In this document: positions 45,700-55,512 of the stretch, piece by piece
Layout: each line of letters begins with the position of its first letter
Numbering within the stretch: position 1 is the first letter of the stretch
Assembly (NCBI GenBank): GCA_963723205.1
Contig: CAVRQC010000041.1
Coordinates: 434,001-498,000, forward strand
Length of the DNA: 64,000 nucleotides
Origin: CAVQBP01 sp963723205
GTDB lineage: Bacteria > Bacteroidota > Ignavibacteria > Ignavibacteriales > Ignavibacteriaceae
Direction: 5' to 3'
Position numbers and translations under genes: made by a program
Notes under the pieces: generated by a model
Seen by the model: only the letters and a program-made list of their open reading frames with translations
What the model was told of the DNA's origin: nothing
Database searches by the model: none

Positions 45700-46809
45700 A
45701 TGCTTGATTTTTCAAAATACCCCAATCTATTGTTTTCAATTATTATTTTGATTGGTGCTTTGTTTGCGGGATTTATTCTACACGCAATTATACTTTTTAT
45801 TTTAAATCGAAACAGTATTCGTAAAAAAACATCAATTAACGGAATAGAACTTAGATTAGAACATCTGAAGGAACCGCTTCGAACCTTAATTCCGGCGATT
45901 TGTATCAGCATTGTTTTACCTTTTATAAAAATCACACCGGGATTATCCGATATTCTTAACCATTTACTTCATCTTTGGATCATTGCTTCAATAGTATGGT
46001 TATTAATACGAATTATTTATATAACAAGAGATGTTGTTCTAGGTCATTACCAGATAAATGTAAAAGACAATTTACAAGCACGAAGGATGTACACCCAAAT
46101 TCGGGTTATAGTACGAATATTAACGGTAATAATTCTGATAATTGGTATATCAATAATGCTGATGAGTTTTTCAAAAGTTCGGCAAGTTGGGATAAGTTTA
46201 CTTGCTTCTGCAGGTATAATCGGAATCATTCTTGGGTTTGCAGCTCAGCGTACATTAGGTAATTTGTTGGCGGGGATCCAAATTGCTATTGCCCAGCCTA
46301 TTCGCATTGACGATGTGGTCATTGTAGAAAATGAGTGGGGATGGATAGAAGAAATAACACTAACTTATGTCGTTGTTCGTATCTGGGATTTACGGCGCCT
46401 GATAGTTCCTATTTCTTATTTTATTGAGAATCCCATTCAGAACTGGACACGCCAATCAGCAGATCTTTTGGGATCAGTTTTTATTTATGCAGATTATTCT
46501 GTGCCGGTAGATGAGCTGCGTAATAAACTTACAAACATTCTTGAAAAAAGTGATTATTGGGACAAGAAGGTAAATGTACTACAGGTAACCAATACCTCCG
46601 AGCGTACAGTCGAGCTTCGAGCACTTATGAGTGCTGCAGATTCTCCAACTGCCTGGAATTTAAGATGTGAAGTCAGGGAAAAGCTGCTTAAATTTTTACA
46701 GGATAATTATCCCGAATGTCTTCCCAAAATGCGTCTGGAAATTGAAAATGAAAAAAACGGGAGCCAGAGAAATAATGAAGAAATCTCAAAACAGAAACTT
46801 AAAAATTGA
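45700..46809 (+). CDS. MscS-family mechanosensitive channel
   Basis: Four N-terminal helices precede the pore segment SLLASAGIIGIILGFAAQRTLGNLLAGIQI, the MscS TM3 pattern. The cytosolic part has IRIDDVVIVENEWGWIEEITLTYVVV and a C-terminal alpha/beta region. At 369 residues it is of typical length. It opens under membrane tension to release ions during osmotic downshift. It converges with the molybdenum hydroxylase genes. Confidence 0.95.
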   Translation: MLDFSKYPNLLFSIIILIGALFAGFILHAIILFILNRNSIRKKTSINGIELRLEHLKEPLRTLIPAICISIVLPFIKITPGLSDILNHLLHLWIIASIVWLLIRIIYITRDVVLGHYQINVKDNLQARRMYTQIRVIVRILTVIILIIGISIMLMSFSKVRQVGISLLASAGIIGIILGFAAQRTLGNLLAGIQIAIAQPIRIDDVVIVENEWGWIEEITLTYVVVRIWDLRRLIVPISYFIENPIQNWTRQSADLLGSVFIYADYSVPVDELRNKLTNILEKSDYWDKKVNVLQVTNTSERTVELRALMSAADSPTAWNLRCEVREKLLKFLQDNYPECLPKMRLEIENEKNGSQRNNEEISKQKLKN

Positions 46810-46888
46810 AATCTGTTTATTCAGCAATATATTAATTTTAATTGTCTGTATTCATCCAGCCCGTACTCATATTATCTTTTTGTATATA

Positions 46889-49039
46889 TTAACTTTTTTT
46901 GATTGCTTCCAATACTCTCTCAGGATTCATCGGAAGCTGGAATACTCTTACTCCTATTGCATCAAAAATTGCATTTGCAACAACCGCACCCATAGTAACT
47001 ATAGCCGGTTCTCCGCCCCCTTGCGGCGCTGCTCCTTTATTGTCGATTAACACCGTTTCTATTTTCGGCAGCCATGAAAAATGTGGAATTTCATAAGAAT
47101 CGAAATTGACATCTAAGATCTCTCCATTCTTAAAATGAATATCTTCTCTTAAAGCATATCCCAGGCCCATAGTTATACAACCTTCCATTTGAATTGTTGC
47201 TCCTTCAGGATTAATTACCAATCCCATATCCTGTGCACAAACAACCCGGTTCACCTTAACATTCCCGCTAGTTTTGTCTAGTTCAACCTCAGCAATAGTT
47301 GCAACCGATGTTCCTGCATCAATTCCGCATGCAACACCATATCCCTTCCCGTCTGATTTAGAAGGTTTCCAGCCAAATTTACCGGCTGCTTCTTTCAAAA
47401 CTCTTTTCATCTTTTCATCAGCTAAATTCTGCAGCCTGAACTCAACCTGGTCAATTCCTGCTTCAAATGCCATAGCAGATATCTGCGATTCTCTTGCAAA
47501 AGTATTTGTATTATTTCCAGGTGCACGCCATGCGCCTGTAGCAAAAGGATGTGCTCCACCTCCCCACCCTGAACCATGTACCGATGTACTATGATTAGGT
47601 ATATTATAAAACTGCTGAGAACCTCTTTCACCGGCAAAGTAAACATGGTAATCCCAGAAATTTAGTTTTCCTTTTTTTGTAATTCCCGATTTAATTTTCA
47701 CGACAGCTGCGGGTCTGAATGAATCAAAAAAGAATTCCTCTTCCCGTGTCCATGCAACCTGTACCGGTTTACCGGTTAATTTTGCCAGACGTGCAGCTTC
47801 TACAATCTGCAGATTTCTAGTTTTACCACCAAATCCTCCGCCAACAAAAGTCTGCATTACGTGCACATTTTTTGAAGGAATATCTAATGCTTTTGCAACT
47901 TCATCTTTTGCAGGGAAAGGAGTTTGAGTTGACGCCCACACGATCACTCTATCACCTTCAATATTTACAGTTGCGGTATGAGGTTCAATTGGTGCATGTG
48001 CTTTGTAACCGTCATAATATATTTCTTCAATTACTTTTTCGGAATTTTTTTCTCCTTTGGAAAGATCACCTCCGCTTGCAACAACATCCCCATCAGGAGC
48101 AGCTTTTAAAAGATAATCAAAAATATTTTTATCATTAAGCGTTGAGGGAGATTTATCAAATTTAGCCTTGATCTTAGAAAGTGCATCTTCCGCTACATCA
48201 GGATATTTGTGAAGAACAGCTATAAGAGCATCTTGTCTTATAATTTTTACATCTTTTATCTTTTCAGCCCCGGAAGTATCAGCAGATATCAATTTTGCAC
48301 CGTGTGCAGGAGGACGTAATATCTTTGCATAAAGCATTCCCGGCAATTTAATATCACCGGCATATTTTGCTTTCCCCGAAACTTTTAAATCTGCATCTCT
48401 GCGGTTTATGGACTTACCTATAATCTTGAACTTGGACGGTTTCTTTATCTCCGTCTGGCCATCTACATGCCGCTCAATCTTTTTTCCTTTAGTAATTTGT
48501 GCATATGATATTTTATTTTTCTTATTATTCTTTTCATACACAACTCCATTATCGACTTCCAGATTTTTAACAGGCACTTTCAATTTTTCAGACGCCATTT
48601 CAAGCAGAACACTTTTGCCTTCAGCACCGGCAGCACGTAAAGCCGGGCCAAAAAAACGTGTGGTTAGTGAGCCAAAAGTACCTCTGTCATAAGGACAAAG
48701 CTCTGTATCTCCCATTACCATATCAACAGAGTCAAGTGTCACATCAAGTTCATCAGCAAGCATCTGAGCTAATGAAGTGATAATACCTTGTCCCATTTCG
48801 ATTTTACCGGTATAGCATGCTACACGCCCGTTTTCACCAATTTTAAGATAAGCATTGAAATCAGATGGATAACCCTGCTGAAGTCGTAATTGTTTTTCCC
48901 TTGTAAAGGATGAAGCATCCTTCACGGTGAAAAAAATAAAAAGTCCGCTTCCTGCCGTTTTAAGAAAATCCCTTCTATCCATGGGAAACCCATCTCTTAT
49001 ATCTTTAAAATCTATTTCGGGATATTTATCATCTTTCAT
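46889..49039 (-). CDS. Molybdenum hydroxylase large subunit, IorB/aldehyde oxidoreductase-like
   Basis: The N-terminus carries a Tat signal: twin arginines in MDRRDFLKTAGSGLFIFF. The xanthine dehydrogenase-family body (716 residues) contains YTGKIEMGQGI, QTFVGGGFGGK for the molybdopterin and AWRAPGNNTNTF near the active site; GGGEPAIVTMGAVVAN closes it. The family includes isoquinoline 1-oxidoreductase and periplasmic aldehyde oxidoreductases. The small [2Fe-2S] subunit lies 93 bp upstream on the same strand; no FAD subunit is present. A periplasmic location with transfer to a cytochrome is inferred. Substrate unknown. Confidence 0.9.
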   Translation of the reverse strand: MKDDKYPEIDFKDIRDGFPMDRRDFLKTAGSGLFIFFTVKDASSFTREKQLRLQQGYPSDFNAYLKIGENGRVACYTGKIEMGQGIITSLAQMLADELDVTLDSVDMVMGDTELCPYDRGTFGSLTTRFFGPALRAAGAEGKSVLLEMASEKLKVPVKNLEVDNGVVYEKNNKKNKISYAQITKGKKIERHVDGQTEIKKPSKFKIIGKSINRRDADLKVSGKAKYAGDIKLPGMLYAKILRPPAHGAKLISADTSGAEKIKDVKIIRQDALIAVLHKYPDVAEDALSKIKAKFDKSPSTLNDKNIFDYLLKAAPDGDVVASGGDLSKGEKNSEKVIEEIYYDGYKAHAPIEPHTATVNIEGDRVIVWASTQTPFPAKDEVAKALDIPSKNVHVMQTFVGGGFGGKTRNLQIVEAARLAKLTGKPVQVAWTREEEFFFDSFRPAAVVKIKSGITKKGKLNFWDYHVYFAGERGSQQFYNIPNHSTSVHGSGWGGGAHPFATGAWRAPGNNTNTFARESQISAMAFEAGIDQVEFRLQNLADEKMKRVLKEAAGKFGWKPSKSDGKGYGVACGIDAGTSVATIAEVELDKTSGNVKVNRVVCAQDMGLVINPEGATIQMEGCITMGLGYALREDIHFKNGEILDVNFDSYEIPHFSWLPKIETVLIDNKGAAPQGGGEPAIVTMGAVVANAIFDAIGVRVFQLPMNPERVLEAIKKS

Positions 49040-49132
49040 TTTTTATTCTCCGTTTAGATAAAGTTAAATTTTTTCTAACACCGGATTAAGAAGATATATT
49101 TTAATAAACAGAATAAATAATATTAATTTGTA

Positions 49133-49597
49133 CTACATTTCTTCTGCAGCCGAATGAATAGCTTTCACAATTCTTTTATGAGCACCACAGCGGCATAAAT
49201 TATCATTCATACCATCTATTATGTCAGACGTAGAAGGATGTGGATATTCTTTTAAAAAGGAGTATGCAGTTAAGATCATTCCCGGTGTGCAGTACCCGCA
49301 TTGCATTGCATCATGTTCAGCGAAAGCTTTTTGCAGCGGATGAAGCTTTCCGATATGTGCCAATCCTTCAATTGTTACGACGTCTTTATTAACAACTTCT
49401 TTAACCAATGTCTGGCATGAACGTACAGCTTTATCATTCACCAGGACAGTACAAGAACCGCAGTAACCTATTCCGCAGCCGTATTTTGTACCGGTTAAAC
49501 CCAAATTGGTACGTAATATCCATAAAAGTGGTCTATCGTTGTCTACGGTTAGTTCGGTAGGTTTCCCGTTCAGAGTGAAGTGAACTTTTTCAATCAT
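49133..49597 (-). CDS. Molybdenum hydroxylase [2Fe-2S] subunit, IorA-like
   Basis: The 154-residue protein has the plant ferredoxin-type cluster (CGIGYCGSCTVLVNDKAVRSC) and the second cluster region (QCGYCTPGMILTAY with NLCRCGAH). These are the two [2Fe-2S] centres of the small subunit of the xanthine dehydrogenase family. It passes electrons from the molybdenum centre. It has no signal of its own, so co-export with the Tat-tagged large subunit is likely. It is the first gene of the two-gene unit. Confidence 0.94.
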   Translation of the reverse strand: MIEKVHFTLNGKPTELTVDNDRPLLWILRTNLGLTGTKYGCGIGYCGSCTVLVNDKAVRSCQTLVKEVVNKDVVTIEGLAHIGKLHPLQKAFAEHDAMQCGYCTPGMILTAYSFLKEYPHPSTSDIIDGMNDNLCRCGAHKRIVKAIHSAAEEM

Positions 49598-49865
49598 ATC
49601 TAACCCCTTTCCCCGGTTAAATGATTTATATTAATAAAATTATGTTTTAATTCTTAATCTTACTCAATCTTAAATAAAAGATTCTGGCTAAATTAGAATT
49701 CAAATTATTTATACATTAAAAAAATTGAACTCTTTCATTATCAAATTAGCAAGATTTTATAAAACAAGAAATACAAAACTAAAAATGAGATAATTTTTAA
49801 AACTACCAGAGAATATCTTATAATTTTGAATTCTCAAAAAATGCATTCGTTTTAAAAAATTATTC

Positions 49866-50837
49866 TTAATGTAAAAAATCCTCAACAGTTTTTATGAACA
49901 TATCAGGCTGATCAACAAATGTCATATGACCGCTTTGCGGGAAAATAACAAGCTTAGAGCCCGGAATTTTTTCATGCATCTCTTTTGAGAGTGAAGGATC
50001 GCATTCATCATGATCACCGCAATTAATAAGCGTAGGTACCTTGATTGTATGAAGCCGATCTACATACTCAACTGATTTCAAATTTCCATCAATAATATAT
50101 TCTCCATGAGAGCCCCACATTTCTCTATAAAGTGTCCAGGCAAGTCCTCCATTGGTCGGGTCATAATCAGGTTCAGGATGTTTCTGATATATATACGGGA
50201 AATAGCCTTCACCCCAAGCGGCAATCATATATTCTTTTGTATACCTGTTCTGTTCATAAGGAAGTCCATGGCCAAACAAACCTTCTTTTTCCATTTTATT
50301 AATTCTCTCTCGTAATTCAGGCGACATTTTCTCTTTAATCTTTACAAATACATCATTCATCTGTGAGGTACTTGGGAAAGTACTGCATAATATAAGATGC
50401 GTTAAGTTTTTTTGATATTTCAATGCATAAGCTTGTGCAAGCACTCCTCCATATGAGTGACCGAGAAGACTCATTTTTCCAAGTCCTAAAGCTACTCTAA
50501 CTGCTTCAACATCCTCAACCATATTTTCAACAGTATATTGAGTAGAATCTTCAAGCTTTTCTGATTTTCCTGACCCTCTTTCATCAATAAATATTAAACG
50601 GTTATGTTTTGCAAGCGGTAAAAGATAAGGGAGAAAATAATCATGTGTAGCACCCGGTCCACCATGGACGATCATTAATGGTTTTCCATTTCCGAATTCT
50701 TCGTAATAGATCATAACGCCATTTGCATCAACAAATCCTTGTTTTATCTGGTATACAGTTGGATTGTTTTTGGTTACCTGGCAAAATAAAATCGATGAAA
50801 ACAAGAATAAAAATAAAGTAAAAAATATATGTTTCAT
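49866..50837 (-). CDS. Exported proline iminopeptidase-like alpha/beta hydrolase
   Basis: A signal peptide (HIFFTLFLFLFSSILFCQ) is followed by the oxyanion motif VHGGPGATHDYF, which is the HGGPG signature of proline iminopeptidase. FIDERGSGKS, LLGHSYGGVLAQ (nucleophile serine), CGDHDECDP (acid) and GHMTFVDQP (histidine) complete the triad. It probably releases N-terminal proline from peptides in the periplasm. The 323-residue length fits the S33 family. It is a lone gene. Confidence 0.9.
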   Translation of the reverse strand: MKHIFFTLFLFLFSSILFCQVTKNNPTVYQIKQGFVDANGVMIYYEEFGNGKPLMIVHGGPGATHDYFLPYLLPLAKHNRLIFIDERGSGKSEKLEDSTQYTVENMVEDVEAVRVALGLGKMSLLGHSYGGVLAQAYALKYQKNLTHLILCSTFPSTSQMNDVFVKIKEKMSPELRERINKMEKEGLFGHGLPYEQNRYTKEYMIAAWGEGYFPYIYQKHPEPDYDPTNGGLAWTLYREMWGSHGEYIIDGNLKSVEYVDRLHTIKVPTLINCGDHDECDPSLSKEMHEKIPGSKLVIFPQSGHMTFVDQPDMFIKTVEDFLH

Positions 50838-50981
50838 TTTGCGGCTCCTTATTGTTAGAATTGTTCTTCAAAAAAGATTAAGCAATTTACTGAAAATTGC
50901 AGATTCTAAAAAAAATACTGTTCCCATTTGGATAATAATACTTTCAATAATCAATATATATTTAATATAAGATAACTAAAA

Positions 50982-51012
50982 TTGTACCCCTGATATTTCT
51001 TTATTAATTTTG
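50982..51012 (+). promoter_or_regulatory. Bacteroidota-type promoter, TTG-N20-TAATTTTG
   Basis: TTG at 50982-50984 and TAATTTTG at 51005-51012 are separated by 20 bp. This matches the -33 TTTG / -7 TAnnTTTG pattern of Bacteroidota sigmaA. The -7 box ends 42 bp before the MFS start codon. Confidence 0.5.
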
Positions 51013-51054
51013 CATTTCCTTTAGCAATTATATTTTACCGCAAAAAAACCAATT

Positions 51055-52290
51055 ATGAAAAACGGTAACGTTAAAAATCGAGTAGATAAGATTAATAATC
51101 TTAGCGGAAAGATTGCCCTGCCAATTCTTTTTGCCATTAGCTTTTCTCATTTGCTTAACGATGCTATGCAGTCTCTCATTCCGGCAATTTATCCAAATAT
51201 AAAAACCGCCTTTAATCTTGATTTCGTTCATATAGGTATTATAACATTAACTTTTCAAGTTACTGCATCAATATTTCAGCCTGTTATTGGTCATTATACT
51301 GATAAAAAGCCAAAACCATATTCGCTTGCCGGCGGAATGGGTTTTACTCTTGCTGGTTTGGTATTTTTGTCATTTTCACAGAGCTACGAAACGATTCTAA
51401 TTGCAGTTGGATTAATTGGAATTGGTTCATCAGTCTTTCATCCTGAAGCTGCACGTGTCGCTTACCTGGTATCAACCGAAAAACGGGGGACAGCACAATC
51501 AATATTTCAAATTGGCGGCAGAGCAGGCGCTGCTATAGGACCTTTATTGGCTGCATTAATAATTACCGGGACTAACATTTCTAATATTATTTGGTTTTCT
51601 ATTTTAGCTCTTGTTGCTATGGTAGTTTTAATGAAGGTCGGCCAATGGTATAAAACGATTAACTTCCATATAAAACAAAAAAATTCATCAAAAAATACTG
51701 ATACACATGCGGTTGTTTCAAAAAACAAAATATTATTTTCAATTTTAATTCTACTTGTATTAATCTTTTCAAAATACTTTTATATCGCGAGTATTTCAAG
51801 TTACCTGACCTTTTATATGATTTCTAAATTCAATATATCTATACAAAGCTCCCAGTTATATTTGTTTGTTTTTTCAGTGGCAATAGTAATGGGAACCATG
51901 ATCGGCGGACCCTTAAGTGATCGTTTTGGGCGTAAATATATTATCTGGATTTCCATTCTTGGTTCTGCTCCTTTTACACTTTTATTACCGCACGCAAACC
52001 TGTTATGGACCACAATCCTATTAATCTGTATAGGGGTAATTTTAGCTTCGGCATTCCCTGCTATATTAGTCTACGCCCAGGAATTATTACCTTCTAAAGT
52101 CGGAATGATCTCAGGTTTATTTTATGGTTTTGCTTTCGGTATGGGAGGTATAGGTTCGGCAGCTCTTGGTGAACTTGCCGATAAAACAAGTATATTTTTT
52201 GTATACCAGGTTTGCGCTTTTCTACCTTTACTGGGTTTATTAACCGGTTTATTACCAAATCTTAAAAAGAAAAAGCTTAAAAAAGTTTAA
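51055..52290 (+). CDS. MFS exporter, fosmidomycin-resistance (Fsr) type
   Basis: This 411-residue protein has 12 transmembrane helices. The first block, ISFSHLLNDAMQSLIPAIYP, and GIGSSVFHPEAARVAYLVS are diagnostic of the Fsr subgroup of MFS transporters. GGPLSDRFGRKYIIW carries the second MFS loop motif. It is likely a drug or metabolite exporter driven by protons. The promoter-like box upstream suggests its own transcript. The GT9 genes downstream are 65 bp away on the same strand. Confidence 0.93.
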   Translation: MKNGNVKNRVDKINNLSGKIALPILFAISFSHLLNDAMQSLIPAIYPNIKTAFNLDFVHIGIITLTFQVTASIFQPVIGHYTDKKPKPYSLAGGMGFTLAGLVFLSFSQSYETILIAVGLIGIGSSVFHPEAARVAYLVSTEKRGTAQSIFQIGGRAGAAIGPLLAALIITGTNISNIIWFSILALVAMVVLMKVGQWYKTINFHIKQKNSSKNTDTHAVVSKNKILFSILILLVLIFSKYFYIASISSYLTFYMISKFNISIQSSQLYLFVFSVAIVMGTMIGGPLSDRFGRKYIIWISILGSAPFTLLLPHANLLWTTILLICIGVILASAFPAILVYAQELLPSKVGMISGLFYGFAFGMGGIGSAALGELADKTSIFFVYQVCAFLPLLGLLTGLLPNLKKKKLKKV

Positions 52291-52354
52291 TAAAATCAGT
52301 AAATTTGTAAAAATTATTAACTTATTTTCTTTCTAGGTTTATAAAACTTTACGC

Positions 52355-53473
52355 ATGAAAAAAATAGAATATTTCTTTAAAAATATCTTACTTCAATTAC
52401 TATTATTTACTACGAGATTCAAAAAAAATAATGATAATAAACCGCGGGGTAATTTTTCAAAAATATTATTTATAAGGCTGAACAGAATAGGTGATGCTTT
52501 AGTTACGACTCCCCTTTTGCATTTGATTAAAAAAAAATTGAATCCTAAAATATATATACTCGCAGATAAAAAGAATCATTTTGTTTTCACTAATAATCCG
52601 GATATTGATGGAATACTTACATTTAAAAGAGGCTTTAAAGGAATATTTGAAGTTATAGATTTTATTAAACGGGAAAAAATCGATACAATTGTTGATCTGC
52701 ATGATGATATTTCAACAACGGTCAGCTATATTATTTCAATGTGTCAGGCAAAAAATAAATTCGGATTAGAAAAAGAGAATAAAAATTTATATACTAAAAC
52801 AATTCAAAAATTAGATTCAAAAAGTACTCATGTAGTTACAAGATTACTAGAGATTGCAAAACTGTTTAATTTAAGAATAGATAATTCAATAAATTGGATT
52901 GGATATTATCCCAAATATCCATCAATGAAAAAAGCGGATGACTTTCTAAAACAAGCCTTTGAGAAAAAGAATTTTTTAATAGGAATTAATATTTCGGCAG
53001 GAAGTGATGCACGTTTTTGGGGTGTGGAAAGGTTCAAATCGTTAATTGATTTTTTATTAAATTATAATCAATCTGAATTAGAAACAAATATAAGTGTCCT
53101 GATTTTATCTGCTCCAAAAGATCTTAATTATGCAGAAAAAATTAATAACGACTTTAAAGATAATCTTCGTAAATCACAATGTGCAATATTTTGTTCGGAA
53201 GATTTCGACGAGTTTGCAGCAATAATTTCAAACTTAAACTTGCTGTTCACTCCTGATACTGCAGCTGTTCACCTTGCTGCAGCATTTCATATACCTGTAT
53301 TCGGAATTTATGTCCATGATACAGAGGATATGATCTGGTCTCCTTATGGTGTTGAGTTTGAATATGTTACAACAAAAGATTCTAATTTAAAAAATATGGA
53401 TTTTGAAGAAGTAAAAAATAAATTCGGAAATTTTCTTGAGAAACAGTTATTGGAGAAATCAGCTAATGCTTAA
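52355..53473 (+). CDS. Glycosyltransferase family 9 (heptosyltransferase-like)
   Basis: IRLNRIGDALVTTPLLHLI is the first strand-helix motif of GT9. The later LLFTPDTAAVHLAAAFHIPVFGIY is the conserved C-terminal ADP-heptose-binding region. At 372 residues it has the usual length. GT9 enzymes add heptose to the lipopolysaccharide core at the inner membrane. It overlaps the next GT9 gene by 8 bp. Confidence 0.9.
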   Translation: MKKIEYFFKNILLQLLLFTTRFKKNNDNKPRGNFSKILFIRLNRIGDALVTTPLLHLIKKKLNPKIYILADKKNHFVFTNNPDIDGILTFKRGFKGIFEVIDFIKREKIDTIVDLHDDISTTVSYIISMCQAKNKFGLEKENKNLYTKTIQKLDSKSTHVVTRLLEIAKLFNLRIDNSINWIGYYPKYPSMKKADDFLKQAFEKKNFLIGINISAGSDARFWGVERFKSLIDFLLNYNQSELETNISVLILSAPKDLNYAEKINNDFKDNLRKSQCAIFCSEDFDEFAAIISNLNLLFTPDTAAVHLAAAFHIPVFGIYVHDTEDMIWSPYGVEFEYVTTKDSNLKNMDFEEVKNKFGNFLEKQLLEKSANA

Positions 53474-54605
53474 ACCTGTTCCTTCATGTAAAAGATTTAC
53501 AGGATATAAACCATGCTATCCTGATCATAATTGCTGGTTAGACGGGTGCAATGATAATATCCCGCAGGGAACAAAAATTTTGATTATTAATTTGGATGCA
53601 ATGGGTGATGTTTTAATGACTACGGCTCAGCTCCCGGCATTAAAAAGAAAATTTCCTGAATCATCTATCTATTGGATTACGTTAAAAATATCTGCCCCTC
53701 TTCTTTTTAATAATGAATATATTGAACAGGTGTTCATTTATGATACCGAATCAATTGCTATTTTAAATGAAATGAAATTTGATTATATAATGAATGTTGA
53801 TAAATCTCAACGAGCCTGTGCATTGATTAATTCTCTTGAGTCAGAAAACAAACTTGGATTTGGATTAAATGAAGATGGAAAAATTGTTCCTCTTAATGAA
53901 GGAGCATTTTATAATTACAATCTGGGAATGGATGATATTCTTAAATTTAAAGTGAATCAACGAACAGGACAGGATTACCTGGCTGAAACATTTGAAGTGG
54001 AATATAAAAGAGATGAATATATTTTTAATTTTTCAGAGGAAGAAAAAGAATTTATAAATAATTATAAAATAGAAAACGGATTAAAAGATAACCATTTAGT
54101 TATCGGGTTTAATACCGGGTGTTCCAACCTTTATCCAAATAAAAAGATGACTATAGAACAACATACCTATCTAATTAGGAAATTGTTGGAATCTGAGAAA
54201 TATAAAATATTATTACTTGGCGGACCTGAAGATACTGACAGGAATAATGAAATTTATTCTCACTTTAAAGGAAATATTATAAATACACCCACAAATTTAG
54301 GTGTTAGAAAAGGTGCTTGTTTCGAAGAGCTGGCCGATTTAATTATCACAGGTGATTCTTTCGGGATGCATCTGGGAATCGCATTGAAAAAATATATTAT
54401 CGTATGGTTTGGAGTAAGCTGCTGGACAGAGATAGATCTATATGACCGCGGTTTAAAATTATTTCAGGAAAAACTTTTCTGTTCTCCCTGCTGGAAAAAA
54501 GTATGTCCTTATAATCTTGAATGCATTCAAATGATAGATTTAGATAAAATTGTAAATGAAGTAAATTTATATTTTGGAAGAAGAGATCCCGGTGTTTTTA
54601 AATAG
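53466..54605 (+). CDS. Glycosyltransferase family 9 with cysteine-rich ends
   Basis: I take the ATG at 53466, which overlaps the previous stop by 8 bp. The N-terminal 30 residues have four cysteines (SCKRFTGYKPCYPDHNCWLDGC), then LIINLDAMGDVLMTTAQLPAL begins the GT9 fold. The C-terminal CSPCWKKVCPYNLECIQ also has four cysteines; a similar cluster occurs in WaaF-like heptosyltransferases. A metal site is plausible. It acts with the previous gene on the lipopolysaccharide core or another surface glycan. Confidence 0.88.
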   Translation: MLKPVPSCKRFTGYKPCYPDHNCWLDGCNDNIPQGTKILIINLDAMGDVLMTTAQLPALKRKFPESSIYWITLKISAPLLFNNEYIEQVFIYDTESIAILNEMKFDYIMNVDKSQRACALINSLESENKLGFGLNEDGKIVPLNEGAFYNYNLGMDDILKFKVNQRTGQDYLAETFEVEYKRDEYIFNFSEEEKEFINNYKIENGLKDNHLVIGFNTGCSNLYPNKKMTIEQHTYLIRKLLESEKYKILLLGGPEDTDRNNEIYSHFKGNIINTPTNLGVRKGACFEELADLIITGDSFGMHLGIALKKYIIVWFGVSCWTEIDLYDRGLKLFQEKLFCSPCWKKVCPYNLECIQMIDLDKIVNEVNLYFGRRDPGVFK

Positions 54606-55467
54606 TAATATTAATCCTTTCTCTTTTGCCAAGAGAATAGGCAGACCTTTGATACTTGATGGGGCAATGGGAAGTCTGCTTCAGCAAAAAGCCAAGAAAG
54701 ATCCTGATGTCTGGATGTCCAGAGTTGGTTTGGATAGTCCGGAATTATTATTTGAAATACACAAGGAATATATCGATGCGGGAGCAGATATAATTACTAC
54801 AAATACTTTTAGAACAAATCCGGCAGCATCAAAAAATTCAGGATTCTCTTCTGAGCTTCTTGTAAAAAAAAATGTGGAATTGGCAAAAAGAGCAGTTAAA
54901 AATTATCCTGTTTTTGTAGCCGGTTCCAATGCTCCTGCTGAAGACTGCTACCAAAAAGAAAGAATTTTAACCATAAAAGAGCTGGAATACAATCATCATA
55001 AACACATTGACTTGCTCCTTGAAAATGGTGTCGATTTTATTTTAAATGAAACCCAAAGTCACTTTGACGAAATTAAAATAATCTGTGAATACTGCAGTAA
55101 AAATGATTTCCCTTTCGTCATAAGTTTATTTTCAATTAATGGTTCTAATTTATTAGATGATTATTTACTAACCGATGCGGTTAATTTTATAATTAGTTCA
55201 AATCCTTTAGCTATTAGTTTTAATTGTATTAATTCAGATGTTTTTCTCACTATACTTAATGATTCAGTTTTTAATTATAACTGGGGAGTTTATTTGAACC
55301 TCGGAACCGGAGATTATACGGAAGATATTATAAAAAATTCGGTCTCTCCAAGGCACTATCTGAAAATCTTGAAATCAGTCTTTCACAGGAGACCATCTTT
55401 TATAGGTGCTTGCTGCGGTTCAAATCCTTTTTATATAAGAGAGCTGAGAAATCTTTTTAATGAATAA
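54592..55467 (+). CDS. Homocysteine S-methyltransferase-like protein
   Basis: The GTG at 54592 is preferred because AGAAGAG lies about 10 bp upstream; TTG 54574 is the alternative. The protein reads LILDGAMGSLLQQ, DAGADIITTNTFRTNP and closes with GACCGSNPFYIREL. The cysteine in SFNCINSDV and the double cysteine near the end are the three zinc ligands that activate homocysteine. It overlaps the GT9 gene. The methyl donor (S-methylmethionine, methyl-folate or other) is not known. Confidence 0.88.
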   Translation: MFLNSNINPFSFAKRIGRPLILDGAMGSLLQQKAKKDPDVWMSRVGLDSPELLFEIHKEYIDAGADIITTNTFRTNPAASKNSGFSSELLVKKNVELAKRAVKNYPVFVAGSNAPAEDCYQKERILTIKELEYNHHKHIDLLLENGVDFILNETQSHFDEIKIICEYCSKNDFPFVISLFSINGSNLLDDYLLTDAVNFIISSNPLAISFNCINSDVFLTILNDSVFNYNWGVYLNLGTGDYTEDIIKNSVSPRHYLKILKSVFHRRPSFIGACCGSNPFYIRELRNLFNE

Positions 55468-55512
55468 ACCTCACAGGTCAAAATTTCTGTTTAACTAATT
55501 AATATTCCAGGA

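Noticed and set aside
46667..47096. Plus-strand ORFs overlapping the MscS and molybdenum hydroxylase genes
   Set aside because: They are frame shadows of the two real genes.
55415..55430. GGTTCAAATCC word as a tRNA T-arm
   Set aside because: It lies in the methyltransferase coding sequence (CCGSNPF) and has no cloverleaf around it.
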